Position numbers and translations under genes: made by a program. From Anarhynchus alexandrinus (lineage: Eukaryota > Chordata > Aves > Charadriiformes > Charadriidae), in assembly GCA_008711295.1 (NCBI GenBank), contig VUYV01000054.1:4613117-4677116 (forward strand): DNA of 64,000 bases. The letters are read 5' to 3'. The notes under the pieces were generated by a model. The model was not told the origin of the DNA and did no database searches. It saw only the letters and a program-made list of their open reading frames with translations. Each line of letters starts with the position of its first letter. Position 1 is the first letter of the stretch. Below, piece by piece: positions 1 to 12,190 of the stretch.

Positions 1-1045
1 GGTGCAAAACAACAGAACCATGCAATCCCATCTGAACAAGGCAAGAGCAAGTAAGTTTAAAATACAGTGAATAACAAATGAACATAGGTATCACAGTAAA
101 CTCCTGTGTAAGCAGGCAGTTCACGATGAAAACCAATCTCTCAGAAAAAGAAACACGTCCAAGAAATTCAGTCGATTCATTTCTGCAATTTGCCACATAC
201 TAAATACAGCTGATTTTGACCTGTTGAAAAGGAGATAACATCTGCTGCTCAAAAATCAAACTGTACTCTAAAACAATTCAATGAAGCCTTTGGATGAGAT
301 TCTTTCTGAACAACCACGTCATTGGAAATCAATGGATATTTTAGATCAAGGACTAAAAAGTGTCTTCCCATTCACTTGCTCAGGACACAGATTTGGGAAA
401 ATTTACTAAGCTCAAAACCATCTTCTCTGGTCATGGCAAAAACATCTCCAACCCAAATACTCGGACACGTTACATCTACTGTACAAGATTACTAGATCCC
501 ATGTTTGTCCTTCTCTGAAAGCGTTGTTTAGCTGCTGACCATGGTCACCAAATACTGATGCTATTCAAAGCAAAGAACTTTTCAGTGCCTACCTACCTAA
601 GCTAAACCAGCTCCACAGCTCTTGAAACAAACTACGAGGATCATGAAATCAGGTCTGGCAGAAAACACCACATTGCTACCATATTTTAGCGGGCCACAGA
701 GAGGCACAGTGTCAAAAGAAGGTCTAGTGGCACAAGAGAGGAGTCTTGGTTTGCCCAGAGCCAAGAATTTCAGAGCTTGGAGTGATTGTATAGTGGAGTT
801 CTGTTCCAGGAAAAAAATAGGAAAAGAACAGCACTTAGTATTGTGGAACACAATGAAGAATTCTTTCTTGCTTATTTTAATTTAAATCTCATCCTAGAGT
901 TCTTGACTTCTAGTGCTGTATCAAGAAAGCTGTCGGCAAAACTCTAGGTTTCAAGAATACTTGCTCCTTAATTAGCCACTGTATTGCAAGGGTACTTTAG
1001 TACAAATTATCACGCATAAAGAATAACCCTATCATGTTCTCATAC
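1..1045 (-). other. FAM20B: FAM20B intron downstream of the residue 192-248 exon (partial)
   Basis: This stretch lies past the GTATGA donor at 1045-1044. I looked on the minus strand for the following FAM20B exon (the DESYCD...NADRHHYESF region with the catalytic Asp) and did not find it. No repeat or RNA gene was recognised. Confidence 0.7.
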
Positions 1046-1217
1046 CTGGCAAGTTTGCCTTCACGGTAAGTCCTACCCCATGGGTGCCGATGCTTCTGAA
1101 GAGGCCAGACATCTGGCAGCCACAGAGTAACTGACCCCTCCATGATGTCCCCATCTGCACAAGCTGGTTCTGTTTCCCGACAATAGTAGCACTTCCCGTA
1201 GAAGCAAGTGTTATTAC
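1046..1217 (-). CDS. FAM20B: FAM20B coding exon (residues 192-248)
   Basis: A 172-base exon with acceptor TTTTAG|GTAATAAC and donor GCCAG|GTATGA. It translates as [20 protein letters not shown], then [20 protein letters not shown] and [17 protein letters not shown]. Asn193-Asn194-Thr195 is a potential N-glycosylation sequon in the Golgi lumen. Cysteines at about 196, 201, 204 and 211 are the disulfide-forming type of this family. The next exon, expected to start near WEYDE, is not found in the remaining 1045 bases. Confidence 0.96.
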
Positions 1218-4200
1218 CTAAAAAAAAATAAAAATAAAGAGGTATCAAAAAAGTAGAACTTAATCCAAGGGATGCCAACTGAATCTGAAAAGCATATTGT
1301 TGCAGCAAAGCATTCCCTGCAATAGGATTTCACTGCACTTAACCTCATGCTTCCTATCTCTGAGAGGGAGAGGCTCAAAAGAGCATCTAAACAGTCATCT
1401 ATTCATTCAAAGCAACATTGAACACTAATATTCAAAGGAGAGAGTAATTATGTTTTCTAATTATCACACTGAGACTTAATACAACATTGCACTATCAACA
1501 AGTTTTTGTGATCCCTTCCTAGTCCTTAGGACCCTGACTTTGCAACCTTAGCACTGCTTGATTTTTACATTTCATACTTCATGCGTCAGATTTTCCACTT
1601 TCTTGAAAAAGTTGACCAAAAAGAGACATGTGAAAGACGACTAAGCAGAACTCAAATGGATTTGGAGCCCTGAGACCTGCCACACATCTCAGTTATGTGA
1701 GCTGACTCAGCAGGGGAAATATAAACAAGCTGTCATTCTGATATGACCTAGGAGTGCAGATCTGTCAAAAGATTCACGAGCATCTTCTGACAGGAGAGGA
1801 ACAATGAAACCCTGCAGTCTTTAGTCCATTAAGGCCTATGTAGCCTGTATTATAGTGTAATCTACACATCTTAGATTAACGTTTTTAGCTTAATTTTTCC
1901 TAACCTGCCTTCACTTGACTCTTGCCAAGTCCAGTTCCATACTCAGGAATGTTCTTCCAAAATATTCTTCAACTATATCTCACTTCTTTGTGCTTCCACT
2001 TATTCCTTGTCCTTTACATCCAACATCCTCCCCAAACCAGGCCCAGTTCACTGAAAGACGTGTTTTTCACTTTCCATCCTTACACCATGGGCCCAAATCC
2101 CGCATCACAATTCCTTAGCCAGCCAGCACTCCTTTGCAGTCTTCCATCCAGACCCGGCTCTTGTGCTGCCAGTATCCCAGTCAGACAACTTCAGGACATC
2201 AGATGGATGATCATTTACAGCATAAGAGCTTGCAGCAGACCAGATCGCTTATTTGTATGGAAAGCCCTGCAAGTCTCTCTTCCTATCCATGGCCTGCAGC
2301 AGGTCTAGCAAGAGATAGAATTCTTTGAGATTCTAGCTGCAACTCTAGCAAATCTCCACTAAGTATGTGTGAATTATCTTTTCTTCAAAACATAAGAAAC
2401 TTGGTCAAATTTGGGTGCACAAGAGATCACAATCTTCTCCCCTGATCCACCCATTTCTTTGGTTCATGCTTTGCAGAACCAGCAGTTCCAAGGAATCTAA
2501 GGAAAGGCAATGAAAATTTCTGGAGCCATACTTTTCAAGTCAGCATTTTTGCTAGAAAACTGCTTAGTTATCTTGGCTGAAATTAGAAAAAGTAAAGTCT
2601 GCCTGAGGCAGACACCCAATCTGAATGCAAAAAGAGTTTGGCAAGACAGAGCTACTCTCATCTGAAAGTTACACCTTGTAACTGAAAGTGTTAGGCAAAC
2701 TTAGTAGGTGAGACTACCAACAGTTCTTGTAATAGAAATATACACAGGCACATGTATTTATCAGCTGTAATGAACAATCATCTCTAGAGTCTTCTTATTT
2801 AAAAAAAAAGAGTAATAATTGGATATTTTATGAAAAGCCTGAAGGAGTTGAGGCTGCAGCATAAGTCATTTCTTGGTGCTTAAGGGCCACCTGGTAGGAG
2901 TTCACATTAATAATTCCCATTTAGTGCTCTTCACCATGTTATTACTGTAAACAACATACAGAAGTTCTGACACATTTAGTTATGAATGCTCAGCAGACTC
3001 TGATGTAGCACAAACAACACCTAACACCAACTCATGCATCGGTTCTATAAATCATCCCATATCACCACTGTGTTCACATTAAATAAAATTCCACTTTTTT
3101 TCCTTTCAGGTCTAATCATAGACTTTTCTAACCACCTCTGACAGCAGAGAGAAAATTCTTACTCCAAAAAAGTCTCATCTGTAACATCAGCATGAGGGAA
3201 CACAGGCAAGTTGCAGAGGGAAAAACTACTTGGAGAGAATAAAGTCCTCCTCCCCTGCCAAATGGGGTTATACAAGTGTTACGATCTCTCTTGGCACAGA
3301 AAGAGACTTACCAGCTTCCTGTATCATAGTTAACTGTTCTATAACTGTGTCAGATTCCCATGGCCCTTTTTCTCATTAAACGTTTTTCTTTACTGGATTG
3401 CACAATCCATGGAATCCACTTACCCACAGTCATGAAGGTACCCAGAAGCTGCTCTGTGGCAACTGGTTTGATCTCTGTACGTAGATTCACAAACCTGCCA
3501 ACCACCAATGGAGCTCGTCGGAAACCCAGAATTCTGATTTGGGGTGAAAAAACATGGCATGAGAATTTGCAAAATAGGCAGCAGATCTAAAACAAAACAA
3601 AACCACAGTCTCTGTGCCACAGTCTGAAATTGAGATGACTGAGACCAAAGAATAAAGTTGGAACCCTGCAGCAACCTCCTCTCTTCTCCAAGGCAAAGTA
3701 AAGAACCTAATTTTTCTTAAGTGCCTGGATGTTAAACTTGCTTTATAGGCCACCAGTGACACTCCTTTATTAAAGCATTTGCAGCAGAGCAACTCAGGAT
3801 GCACCATGCTCCAACTCTCAGAAATCAGACCTCAGCAGAAATATCCATCATCTGTCTTGTGTACAGGCTGAAGCAGTAACCATGTGGCCTTTGGGCTGGT
3901 CACCTGAAAAGATCGTTTATAATTTGTGGGAATTACTATCTATTAAAATGTTATGTTTAAGCCCAATTCAATTATACTTGAAAGTAAACAATCTAGGAGT
4001 TATTTTGCTTGGCATGAGTGGGGAGAAAGGAAGAGAGAATGGCAGAACAAAACTAAATGCCTGAAGTGTCTGGAAAAAAGAGGTGGGAAGAATAATCATA
4101 AAACTTGCAGTCACAAGATCCAGATTCCACTCCCATGTCTGCCACAGTCTTTGCTCTGTACCGCAAATGAAAAAGTGTGTACAGGAAGAGCACAAACATC

Positions 4201-7200
4201 AGTACAATGTCAGCCCCAACTCTCTTACTGTACTTTTGATACCCTTTTGGTAGTCTTTGCATCTCAGAAAAAAAGACTGAAAAGGTACTGTCCCTTCTGC
4301 AAAAGGGACAATCTACATTCCAGAGAGACTGGAAGAGTCACTCTAAGGGCTGCAAAGTATTTTTTTTTTTTAGATATTCAATGAGTAAATTCCCTTCCGT
4401 AAGTATAAAATACCTCTAAGAAAGGGCAACACAAAATGTCTGCCTGAACAAATCATGTATGCATAAAGACAAAATTCATAGCCAATACAGAGAGTTATGT
4501 ACAGCTTGAGAAAATGCAGGTGTTCCAAGTAAATAAACACAGAGCTTAGATCTGGAAAACCTGTACCTATATTTTCAAACCCACAGAGAGAGGAGAAAGG
4601 CAAAACAAACAAGCACAAAACCACAACCAAATAGACAGCAAGGAAGAGCTAAGAAAGAGGGGTTCAGACACTGGAAAGAGGCTTTGAATTGTTGCTTTAC
4701 AATGTTTGATCAGTGCTTTTTCAGGGAAACTGAAGTCTGGATGTTTCTTGAAAGCACAAATGGACAACAGACATCTGGCTACATCATCTTTCTTTGGTCT
4801 GATTTTGGCCCACCACCTCAAGATTGCAACAGCAGCGATAGGTATTACACAACTAGTTATCACCAAACCTTCCTAGAATTAGACTTCCATTGCCTGTGCA
4901 ATGAGTTCCACAGATGAATTAGGACTAACAAACGTATCTTTTACCACCTATGAATTCAGTCACAGTGATGAGCCTCTTACTGAGCTTATGCACTGAGACT
5001 ATTCTATTCAATATCTATTGATATTGAAGACTATATATTGACACTATTCTATATCAACTATTCTATTCTATTTGTCCCTCCTTATTCCCCTTCCCAAGAT
5101 TTTAAGTCTCTCCATGTAAGTTTTCACATCTTAAATTATCTTCAGAAATCTTCTCCAAAGTGCCAACATAGTCCCCTTATAATGAGGAGTCCAAGACTGT
5201 GTACATTTATTCTAGATGAAACTGCACCTCTAACTCCTATTTTAGAACTATTGACATTCAGTGTTTTGTATTTTCTACCCCATTCTTTGTATGTCTTGTA
5301 ACTTTGTTTTTCTTCTGGTAATTGCACCTCCAGCTCAGGTCCACAAAACCACCTGGGTACTCCTGAATACAATAAATATACAAATAGCCATTTTTCCTCT
5401 AGGAAGAACTGATTCATATTTAGTCTAGACTAAATTGTTAGACTAGACATTAGACTTAAATTTTTAGCATACTGGACATTAACTTAACACATACATTCAG
5501 CATTTCAGACTCTTCCACGAGATTTGGCAAAGCTCTTTCTTCCATATAATATGAAATACCAGTTGTTTCAGTGCTCATTCTCCTTTTCAGATTTCTCAAA
5601 TCCTAAATGTTAGAATCTTGCACAGATCTTCAAAATGAAGTTTCACAAAAAAGCTTTTATTTTTGGCTTCAATGTGATACATTAGCAGGTTTAGAAATAG
5701 CTCACATCTGAGATGTATTCTTCAACAGACCTCTTTTTCCCCAACTCTGAAAAAGTGTTTACCAGAGACAATAAAACCAGGTAACTCAGTAGTCCCATAC
5801 CTATCCAAGTGAAAGGCTGCCACTTCTGCGTTGTGTCTGTCATAGCCAGCATATGGTTCTCCTTCCACTACATAATCCCTGGCATATCTGTAATTGAAAT
5901 AAGTCAAATAAAGTGATTCATGCAGGATTCACATCAACTCTGCTGTTCAGAGTAACAAGTGCAATAACAGTGCTACGTTAAACAGACTCTGGGTCACTTT
6001 CAAAATGATTGCCAATGGTAGAGAAAAATTATTAATGAGATGAAATAGCATACAGACTTCTGAAGTAGTAAATAAGGAGGAAAGGTCAGTAATGTACAGT
6101 GGTCTCAACAGCTTGGGAAGGAGTGCCCATTCAAACTAATGAGTTTTAATTCAACCATATGCCAAGTCACATCTAAGAACAAAGAGCACAGACACAGCTA
6201 CAGAACAGGGGACTATTTATACTGGAAAGCAGCAACTCCACAAATGATTTTGGGGTTAGAATGGATTGTAGATTAACATGAAAATACAATCTGATATTGT
6301 GGAAGAAATACCAAACGCAATCTTTAGTAACTAGAAGATCAGCAAGCATGAATCTGAAGACAATACTGGATATAAAAAGACCCTTTATTCTGCTGGAGAA
6401 AAGACATAATGAACAGCAAGAAATAGAAATTAGACACTCATTACAACAACAATGGTATATTTTGGTGAAATGGTGGGCTTTTGCTCCTTTTTTTCTTTTT
6501 TTTAAATAGATGTTACTTAAATAGTCAAGACAAACACAAACTTCCGAGATTCATGACATTTGAATCAGGTCTAGATAGTGCCTAAGAAGCATGCTTCAGA
6601 TGAGCATAAAATACCACAATTAGGCTGGATTTCAAGTAATTTTGAAATGAGACAGCTAAACCTCAGAACACGTCCTCGCAGTCAGGTCTTTTGTATGTAC
6701 TTACAGCAGGCTTTTGAAAACATGGTCACATTTTGAAAGCTGCAGAGCTAAAACTTATTGGAAAAACACAACCAACTTCTCACTTCCACACACAGCAGGC
6801 ATCTAGTCCTTTCTAAAGCAAAGGTGGCAAATCAAGAGAATTCATCCTTTTTCCCCAACCAGTAAGTTTTCTTAAAACGGTTTTTAGTAGTAACTTTCAC
6901 ATACCTTTCAGGACAAAAGCTAGTTAAAGAAACTATCTTGCAATGACAGAACAAGACTCTACCTAAAAGCCTAGCTATTCACCAGTCACAAACAGAACAT
7001 GGGTTTACCAGTACGGCTACTGCCATACTGTCTAGCTCTCCTATAAACTGTCTAGCGCTCCTATAAACATTCCCAGCTGTACATATCCTTGATGGAGCAT
7101 AGTCACTGTGTTTGCCTGCACAGACATTCCATTATGGGAATGTAATTTAATGCTTGGTGAAACGCTTTACAGCACTCACTCATACAGAAAGCACTATAGA

Positions 7201-8614
7201 AATGCCATGTCTTGTTACTGCGTTTACTGGACAAGACGCCTGTCATACCACCAAGACTTCTGTGTGAAAGGTTCACACTGTTTAATCACAGTCCAGCCCA
7301 CAGTGAAGCTCTAGCCAGACCCATAGCTGACCATACAGAAAAAGGCCTGTGAATTCAAGAAGTGGAGGGCAGATTTTTTCCCTCATTCTCTAATAATTCA
7401 TTAACATGACAGAAAAACTTCACGCTTGCTCAATCCAATATCCTTTGCAGAGAGATGTACTCATTCTGTGCTGACAACACTTTACATTTGCAGTGCACTC
7501 CATAAAACACACCTGCCTTACTTTTTTTACATTTTTCTTTCTTCTCCTTTTCCCCGAAGGCAAACAGTTCAAAAAGCTTTACAGATGTGCACAAGACTCT
7601 TCATAAATGTTCAGTCACATCGAATTTCCCTGAGGTTCACTGTAAACAGAGGCCACACCAAGGAAGTATCACTACTCTCCCATTCTTACATTGGTCTTCC
7701 AGTATTCACTATTGGCAGACAGGAAACTCAGGGGCTTTCACTCTGACCTACCTCTGACCATGCCTTTTTACAGCCTTCATGCAGCTACACCAGACATCCA
7801 GATATACTTTTAAGACCACCATCAACTTCCACTCCTTCCCTGTTCTTGCACTGCATTCTCTCATGGCAGTTTGACATGACCCTTACTCAGAAAGAGTAGG
7901 CAGACTTGTCTCTGCACTGCCAGAACCTGCACTTCTACAAGATACTGCTTAGAAACATCAGGTTTAACCAACATTCCCTCAGGGCTGAACACTATGATTA
8001 TTCTTTTAACCTTAAGACAGGCTGTTTGAGTATCAAAGCTATGCAGCCTGAGAGACGTTGGCACAGCAACCTAACGTTACTAGAGGACCAGCAAGGCTCT
8101 ATACTGTCTCACAAATAACAGAACGGCCTTTCCATGCCGTGTATAAATTTGTAACTTAAACATTAATGCAACAACATGGAGATCAAAAAAAAATACATAA
8201 AGCAGTTATTAATTCAGTCATTGAAGGCAATATTTACCTCTTGGGTTTGAAGACAACCTTCTGTCCTCCTTCAAGTATGAGCAAAGCTTTCAGTTGGGTC
8301 CCTTTGTATCCCACATCAGCTTTTATGATTTTCTTTGTTGTCATGGCATGCATAACAGCCCCTAGCTCGGGTGTCTCCTCAGGATACACCTCCCGGGGCA
8401 CCACCCATTGGGCTGCAATCTCCCAAGGGGACTGCAACGTATGGTCAAGCCGGGGGTCCAGTTCTACATGGAGGCTTGCCATCATACGGTGAAAGGCGCG
8501 CTGGTCCTCCCGGTTGGCAGCTGAGGTGTCCAAGTTGTCAATGAGGAAAACTTTTGTGAAAATGAAGATGACAAGGAGAATGGCCAACAGCACAACTCGC
8601 TGCTTTAGCTTCAT
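1046..8614 (-). CDS. FAM20B: FAM20B, glycosaminoglycan xylosylkinase (5' half, spliced, partial)
   Basis: Four exons on the minus strand (8614-8238, 5887-5801, 3533-3424, 1217-1046) join in frame with GT-AG junctions to give 248 complete codons; the family protein is about 409 residues, so the C-terminal part lies past the left edge. FAM20B is a type II Golgi kinase that phosphorylates the xylose of the proteoglycan linker tetrasaccharide, promoting chain elongation. Visible in order: a short cytosolic start (MKLKQR), a hydrophobic signal anchor at about residues 7-27, a luminal stem, the conserved stretch [20 protein letters not shown], the VVFKPKR strand, the [12 protein letters not shown] helix and a Cys-rich [15 protein letters not shown] segment. 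The start is the ATG at 8614, with a good context (CACC before it). An in-frame GTG lies upstream at 8653 but is not a normal eukaryotic start. The catalytic Asp-containing exons are not in the window. Identity is very secure; the sequence is near-identical to the mammalian protein as I remember it. Confidence 0.97.
1218..3423 (-). other. FAM20B: FAM20B intron
   Basis: The intron is bounded by donor GTAAGT at 3423-3422 and acceptor TAG at 1218. It is AT-rich. A pyrimidine-biased stretch at about 1950-2190 opens overlapping short reading frames on the plus strand, but none resembles a protein. No repeat family was recognised. Confidence 0.85.
3424..3533 (-). CDS. FAM20B: FAM20B coding exon (residues 155-192)
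   Basis: A 110-base exon with acceptor AAATCAG|AATTCTGG and donor CTGTGG|GTAAGT. It translates as [20 protein letters not shown] followed by [16 protein letters not shown]. The frame is continuous with the exons on both sides. This is the APLVVGR(F/Y)VN segment typical of FAM20-family kinases. Confidence 0.96.
3534..5800 (-). other. FAM20B: FAM20B intron
   Basis: The intron is bounded by donor GTATGG at 5800 and acceptor CAG at 3534. It contains an AT-rich low-complexity patch around 4998-5070 built from ATTCTAT-like words and an 18-bp perfect palindrome at 5418-5435. No coding sequence is evident on either strand. Confidence 0.85.
5418..5435. repeat. 18-bp perfect palindrome
   Basis: ATTTAGTCTAGACTAAAT equals its own reverse complement. 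It lies in a FAM20B intron and has no assigned function. Confidence 0.97.
5801..5887 (-). CDS. FAM20B: FAM20B coding exon (residues 126-155)
   Basis: An 87-base exon with acceptor TTACAG|ATATGCC and donor GATAG|GTATGG. It translates as [20 protein letters not shown] followed by EVAAFHLDR. It begins with the last base of the Arg126 codon and ends two bases into Arg155, matching the phases of its neighbours. The helix containing NAEVAAFH is characteristic of the FAM20 kinase N-lobe. Confidence 0.96.
5888..8237 (-). other. FAM20B: FAM20B intron
   Basis: The intron is bounded by donor GTAAAT at 8237-8236 and acceptor CAG at 5888. It contains a two-copy 20-base tandem duplication at 7027-7066. 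Nothing else was recognised. Confidence 0.85.
7027..7066. repeat. FAM20B: Two-copy tandem repeat, period 20
   Basis: ACTGTCTAGCTCTCCTATAA at 7027-7046 is followed directly by the same 20-mer with one change (GCTCTC to GCGCTC) at 7047-7066, within a FAM20B intron. Confidence 0.97.
8238..8614 (-). CDS. FAM20B: FAM20B first coding exon (probably exon 2)
   Basis: This exon encodes residues 1-125 plus two bases of Arg126. The donor is AGAG|GTAAAT at 8237-8236. The exon probably continues upstream as 5' UTR to about 8667, where a pyrimidine-rich tract ends in CCAATAG. It carries the signal anchor, the luminal stem and the start of the kinase fold. The FKPK lysine (about residue 123) is probably the nucleotide-binding lysine of the FAM20 fold; that role is inferred from the family. 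The stem segment around residues 44-58 ([15 protein letters not shown]) is the part that differs most from the human protein as I remember it; the rest is almost unchanged. Confidence 0.97.
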
Positions 8615-11600
8615 GGTGACCTTCAACCCTTCTCCCCTGACCCTTTCTTCCACGCGTTACAGGAAGTCTATTGGAGATCAGGGTGAGGAAGGGAATGTTA
8701 GTTAATGAATTTCAGTCATAACTTGCATTGTGAAAGAGGTATCACCACTGGAGCATCTTCTGGTACCCCTAAAAATAAACAAAACACAAACTTACAAAAC
8801 TGCATTCCTGCAGATCCCACCAAACTCAAAATCAAGTTTATTCTTGGAACATAAGTCTGCACTTACATACACTTGTATGCTAAAGCCCAAACATTTCCAT
8901 TAAAACACATGAGGTTTGCTGTCTTCCTGTAGCCTTTCAGTGATCTGCACAAAAAGGGAAATTGCCTGATAGCATCTCTACACAGCTGAAATCATAACAG
9001 CTTCAATTACCATGGGCAAGACTTTTGCAGAGAACTGTACTTTAAGTTGATGGCTCCAATTTCACAAACACTTTTCCATTAGTAAAAGAACCCATGACCT
9101 CTGTTTTTCTAAAGATTTGTCCCTGAAGAGAAAGCTCCCAGGTAGATTTTCCAACATCTGACAACTGGTGAGAGCAGCTGCACAGCCTAGTTTCCTGAAG
9201 GTATAAGACATAAGGACAGAATAGACTTAATCTGTTTATGCCTCTCATTTGCTGCCACTATAATTTACACATCTTTTTTCCATTCTTAAAAAAAACAAAA
9301 AAGAAAATAAAGAGAAAAAGAAAAGGGGGATATTGTTACTTCCTTGCAGTTAACTATGTATCTTCTGCAGTCAACTGTAAAACCAATAACCACACAAAAT
9401 ATACAAAATATCTGTAATCTCAACACCAAATTAAAAAGAAAAAAAAAATCAAAACACCCAAACACTAATACTGCTTCTTCTCAGAAACCTCACCTACAAT
9501 ACGGTTAAAGCCACATCTCCATTTCTGTATTTAGACTGCAAGACATGTCTCACCCCTCAACAAGCCTTTGCCAGTACAGTCTTAGCATATAAGGACCATA
9601 TAACACATAGTTGAACAACTGTATTTCAATTATAAGGACAGAAATAATTTTAATAATATTAGTTGAATGTAGTCAAAAAATCAAATGGAAATGGATACCA
9701 AGGCACATCTCTGAGGAACACTCTGAGCCAACAGAGGTTTCTCTCTGCACAAGCTATGCTAACCATGAAAACCACAAATGGCACCCTGGGCTGTGGTAGG
9801 ACTAATATAGAAAAGCCTCCTCATGTGATTTAACAATAAGCGTATAAGCCAGTCATTATTAATCATGTCACTGGAAAAACAAGCTGCACAAGCTAAGTTA
9901 ATTTACCAGCAGCAACCAAAGGACAGCCAAACTATGACTTGCTAGCCAAACACAGATCACAGCCATCAGCGTCTGTGTGGACATCGTGCCCTGCCTGCAG
10001 AGGTCACAGGGGGTACAATGGTTCTGAGGGGCCTGAGCATATATATGAGATGAGGTACATCTCCATTGAAGATTAAGGCCGTGGCAAATAGCAGATGACA
10101 GTAAGGTGCATCCTTTGAGCAAGTCATCAGTGCAGAACCAGGTTTGGCACAGTATAACAGTATTAGTATAAAAGCACATGCAAGCCCAAGAATGACTCCA
10201 CAGCACCTTAAATAAATTTATATTAGGTCTATAGCAAACCCACCCTACCTCCCAGCTATGTGGCCCTCCCACCTTCCCAGCCATCAGCATTAGCATTCAT
10301 ACAATGCAAGGCAGTTCAATGATTCAGGTAGCCAACCCACCCAGACATTAACCACCTCCTTTGGTTTGTGTGTGAACCACCTACTACCGTTAGTTTTTGA
10401 GCCAACGCTCAGTTTTATCATCTAACTACAAAACACGGCAACTGGTGCAAGTCAGAGAGACAAGGGAGAGCCGCACAGCAGCTCCAACAGTGGGAGATGA
10501 CCCAGCAAATGTCTACAAAGCCTACCTATCTACAGAGGGGCACTTTAAGCTACTCAAGTCAGCACTGTCTCCTAAAGAATGGCCCTGCCCTCCATGTACT
10601 TCCCACCTTCATGCAAAGAACTCCATGAAAGATTTGATCATTATTAAAGCCTGAACATTTTCATTTAATCATTTTTAGCTTCAGTCCTCCTTCAACCAAA
10701 TTTGGTTTCCCATGTAGTTTCACAAGCATCTGAGGAGGATACACCATGAGACCAAGAACAAGTGTTTCTCCTGGCAGCAGCACTAGCGATTAGATGTACA
10801 GGTAAAACTACAGCACAGGCCAGCCCAACAAAGGATAAGCAGCTGAACCACTTAGGAACAGTCATGAAGAGCCCACCACCAGGGACGAGGAAATTCAGTA
10901 ACAAACTGTCAGCTCTTCCTATTTTCAAAATCACTCTTTTCAGCACAGTGACCAAGCTGAGCACCACGCAACTTACTGGCGACACACTCTGACAACGCAG
11001 GAGCATGGCTTTTAGCCCAGTTTACCATCTGAAATTTTTGCCATCATTGTCCTGGCTCAGTTAACAGCTGAGTTCAGTTTGGCCCTTCCCAAGTTACACA
11101 TTTTGCCTCTTAAAACACTTCCTATAGAAGCAGGAAAGAAAGTGAAAGTCTCCTAATGACAATGAGTTAAAACTGAAATGCGAACCAGTGGTTTAACATT
11201 AATAGCAATCACAGCAACATAAAAATCCCATGAAGGGTAGAGGGTAGGGTGAAAGAAGGCTACCGAGTCTCAGACTTCAGACTAGTACTATGGTCCACTA
11301 ACTATGTAATACTGGTTTTAATCTATTGGAAAATAAGTGCTTCTGCAACAAATCATATGTTTATATGGAAATTAAAACATATTATTGTTCATCTCAGTTC
11401 TGTTTAGGCAGCCTGTGTTTCTCCAAACAGCATGTCAATCTGCATATTACACACTGCAAGCACGAGGATGTCTGTACGAGGGCAGACAAGGAAGATGCGC
11501 CTAACCTGAGAGCCCAAATTCTTGCAAATACACAATCAGTCACTCCGAGATCGAGCCCTAAACAATATTATTCTTAAACCTAAGAAAGCAAGCGAAGCAG

Positions 11601-11866
11601 ATCAGGCTATCACTGTCCCCTCTCATTGCAATTTCATAATTTCACTTCTTTAAAACTAGTAATTCAAAATAATTTTGAACATTGCTGTTATCAAGATCTG
11701 CTTCCATTAATTTTTAAAATCCATTAGAGCTTGTAAGAAGTTACACAGAAGAACACAGCTCATTTCACAACAGTTACTCCTCATTACTAGATATGCACAC
11801 ATGTACACATGTATTTTAAGAAAGTCTCACAAGCCCAGTGTGGGCCAACTAAAGCACTGGACAGAA

Positions 11867-12190
11867 ATCATAGAATGGTTAGAGTTGGAAGGGACCTTAA
11901 AGATCATCTAGTTCCAACCCCCCTGCCATGGGCAGGGACACTTTCCACTAGACCTCATTGCTCAAAGCTCCATTCAACCTGGCCTTGAACACGTCCAGGG
12001 ATGGAGCATCCGCAACTTCTCTGGGCAATCTGTTCCAGTGCCTCACCACCCTCAGAGTAAAAAATTTCTCCTAATATCTAATCTACATCTATCCTCTTTC
12101 AGTTTAAAACCGCTACCCCTCATGCTATCACTACACTCCCTGATAAAGAGTCCCTCCCCATCTTTTCTTGTAGGCCCCCTTTAGGTTTGG
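11867..12190 (-). mobile_element. CR1 LINE, 3'-end fragment
   Basis: The plus strand begins ATCATAGAATGGTTAGAGTT and continues with GGAAGGGACCTTAAAGATCA, the reverse complement of the CR1 3' end. It then runs through the recognisable words CTGTTCCAGTGCCTCACCAC and TTTCTCCTAATATCTAATCT to GTAGGCCCCCTTTAG, where similarity stops. The element is therefore on the minus strand and 5'-truncated, as is usual for CR1. It is more diverged than the copy at 25.8 kb. CR1 is the dominant LINE of birds and other sauropsids and supports the taxonomic call. Confidence 0.93.

Noticed and set aside
8615..8653. N-terminal extension of FAM20B by 13 residues
   Set aside because: The extension opens with GTG rather than ATG. 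The ATG at 8614 has a good context and matches the family's known N-terminus.
9898..10296. 132-codon minus-strand frame (Cys/Trp-rich) in the probable FAM20B intron 1
   Set aside because: No homologue recognised and the composition is typical of a chance frame. There is no start context or exon boundary to support it.
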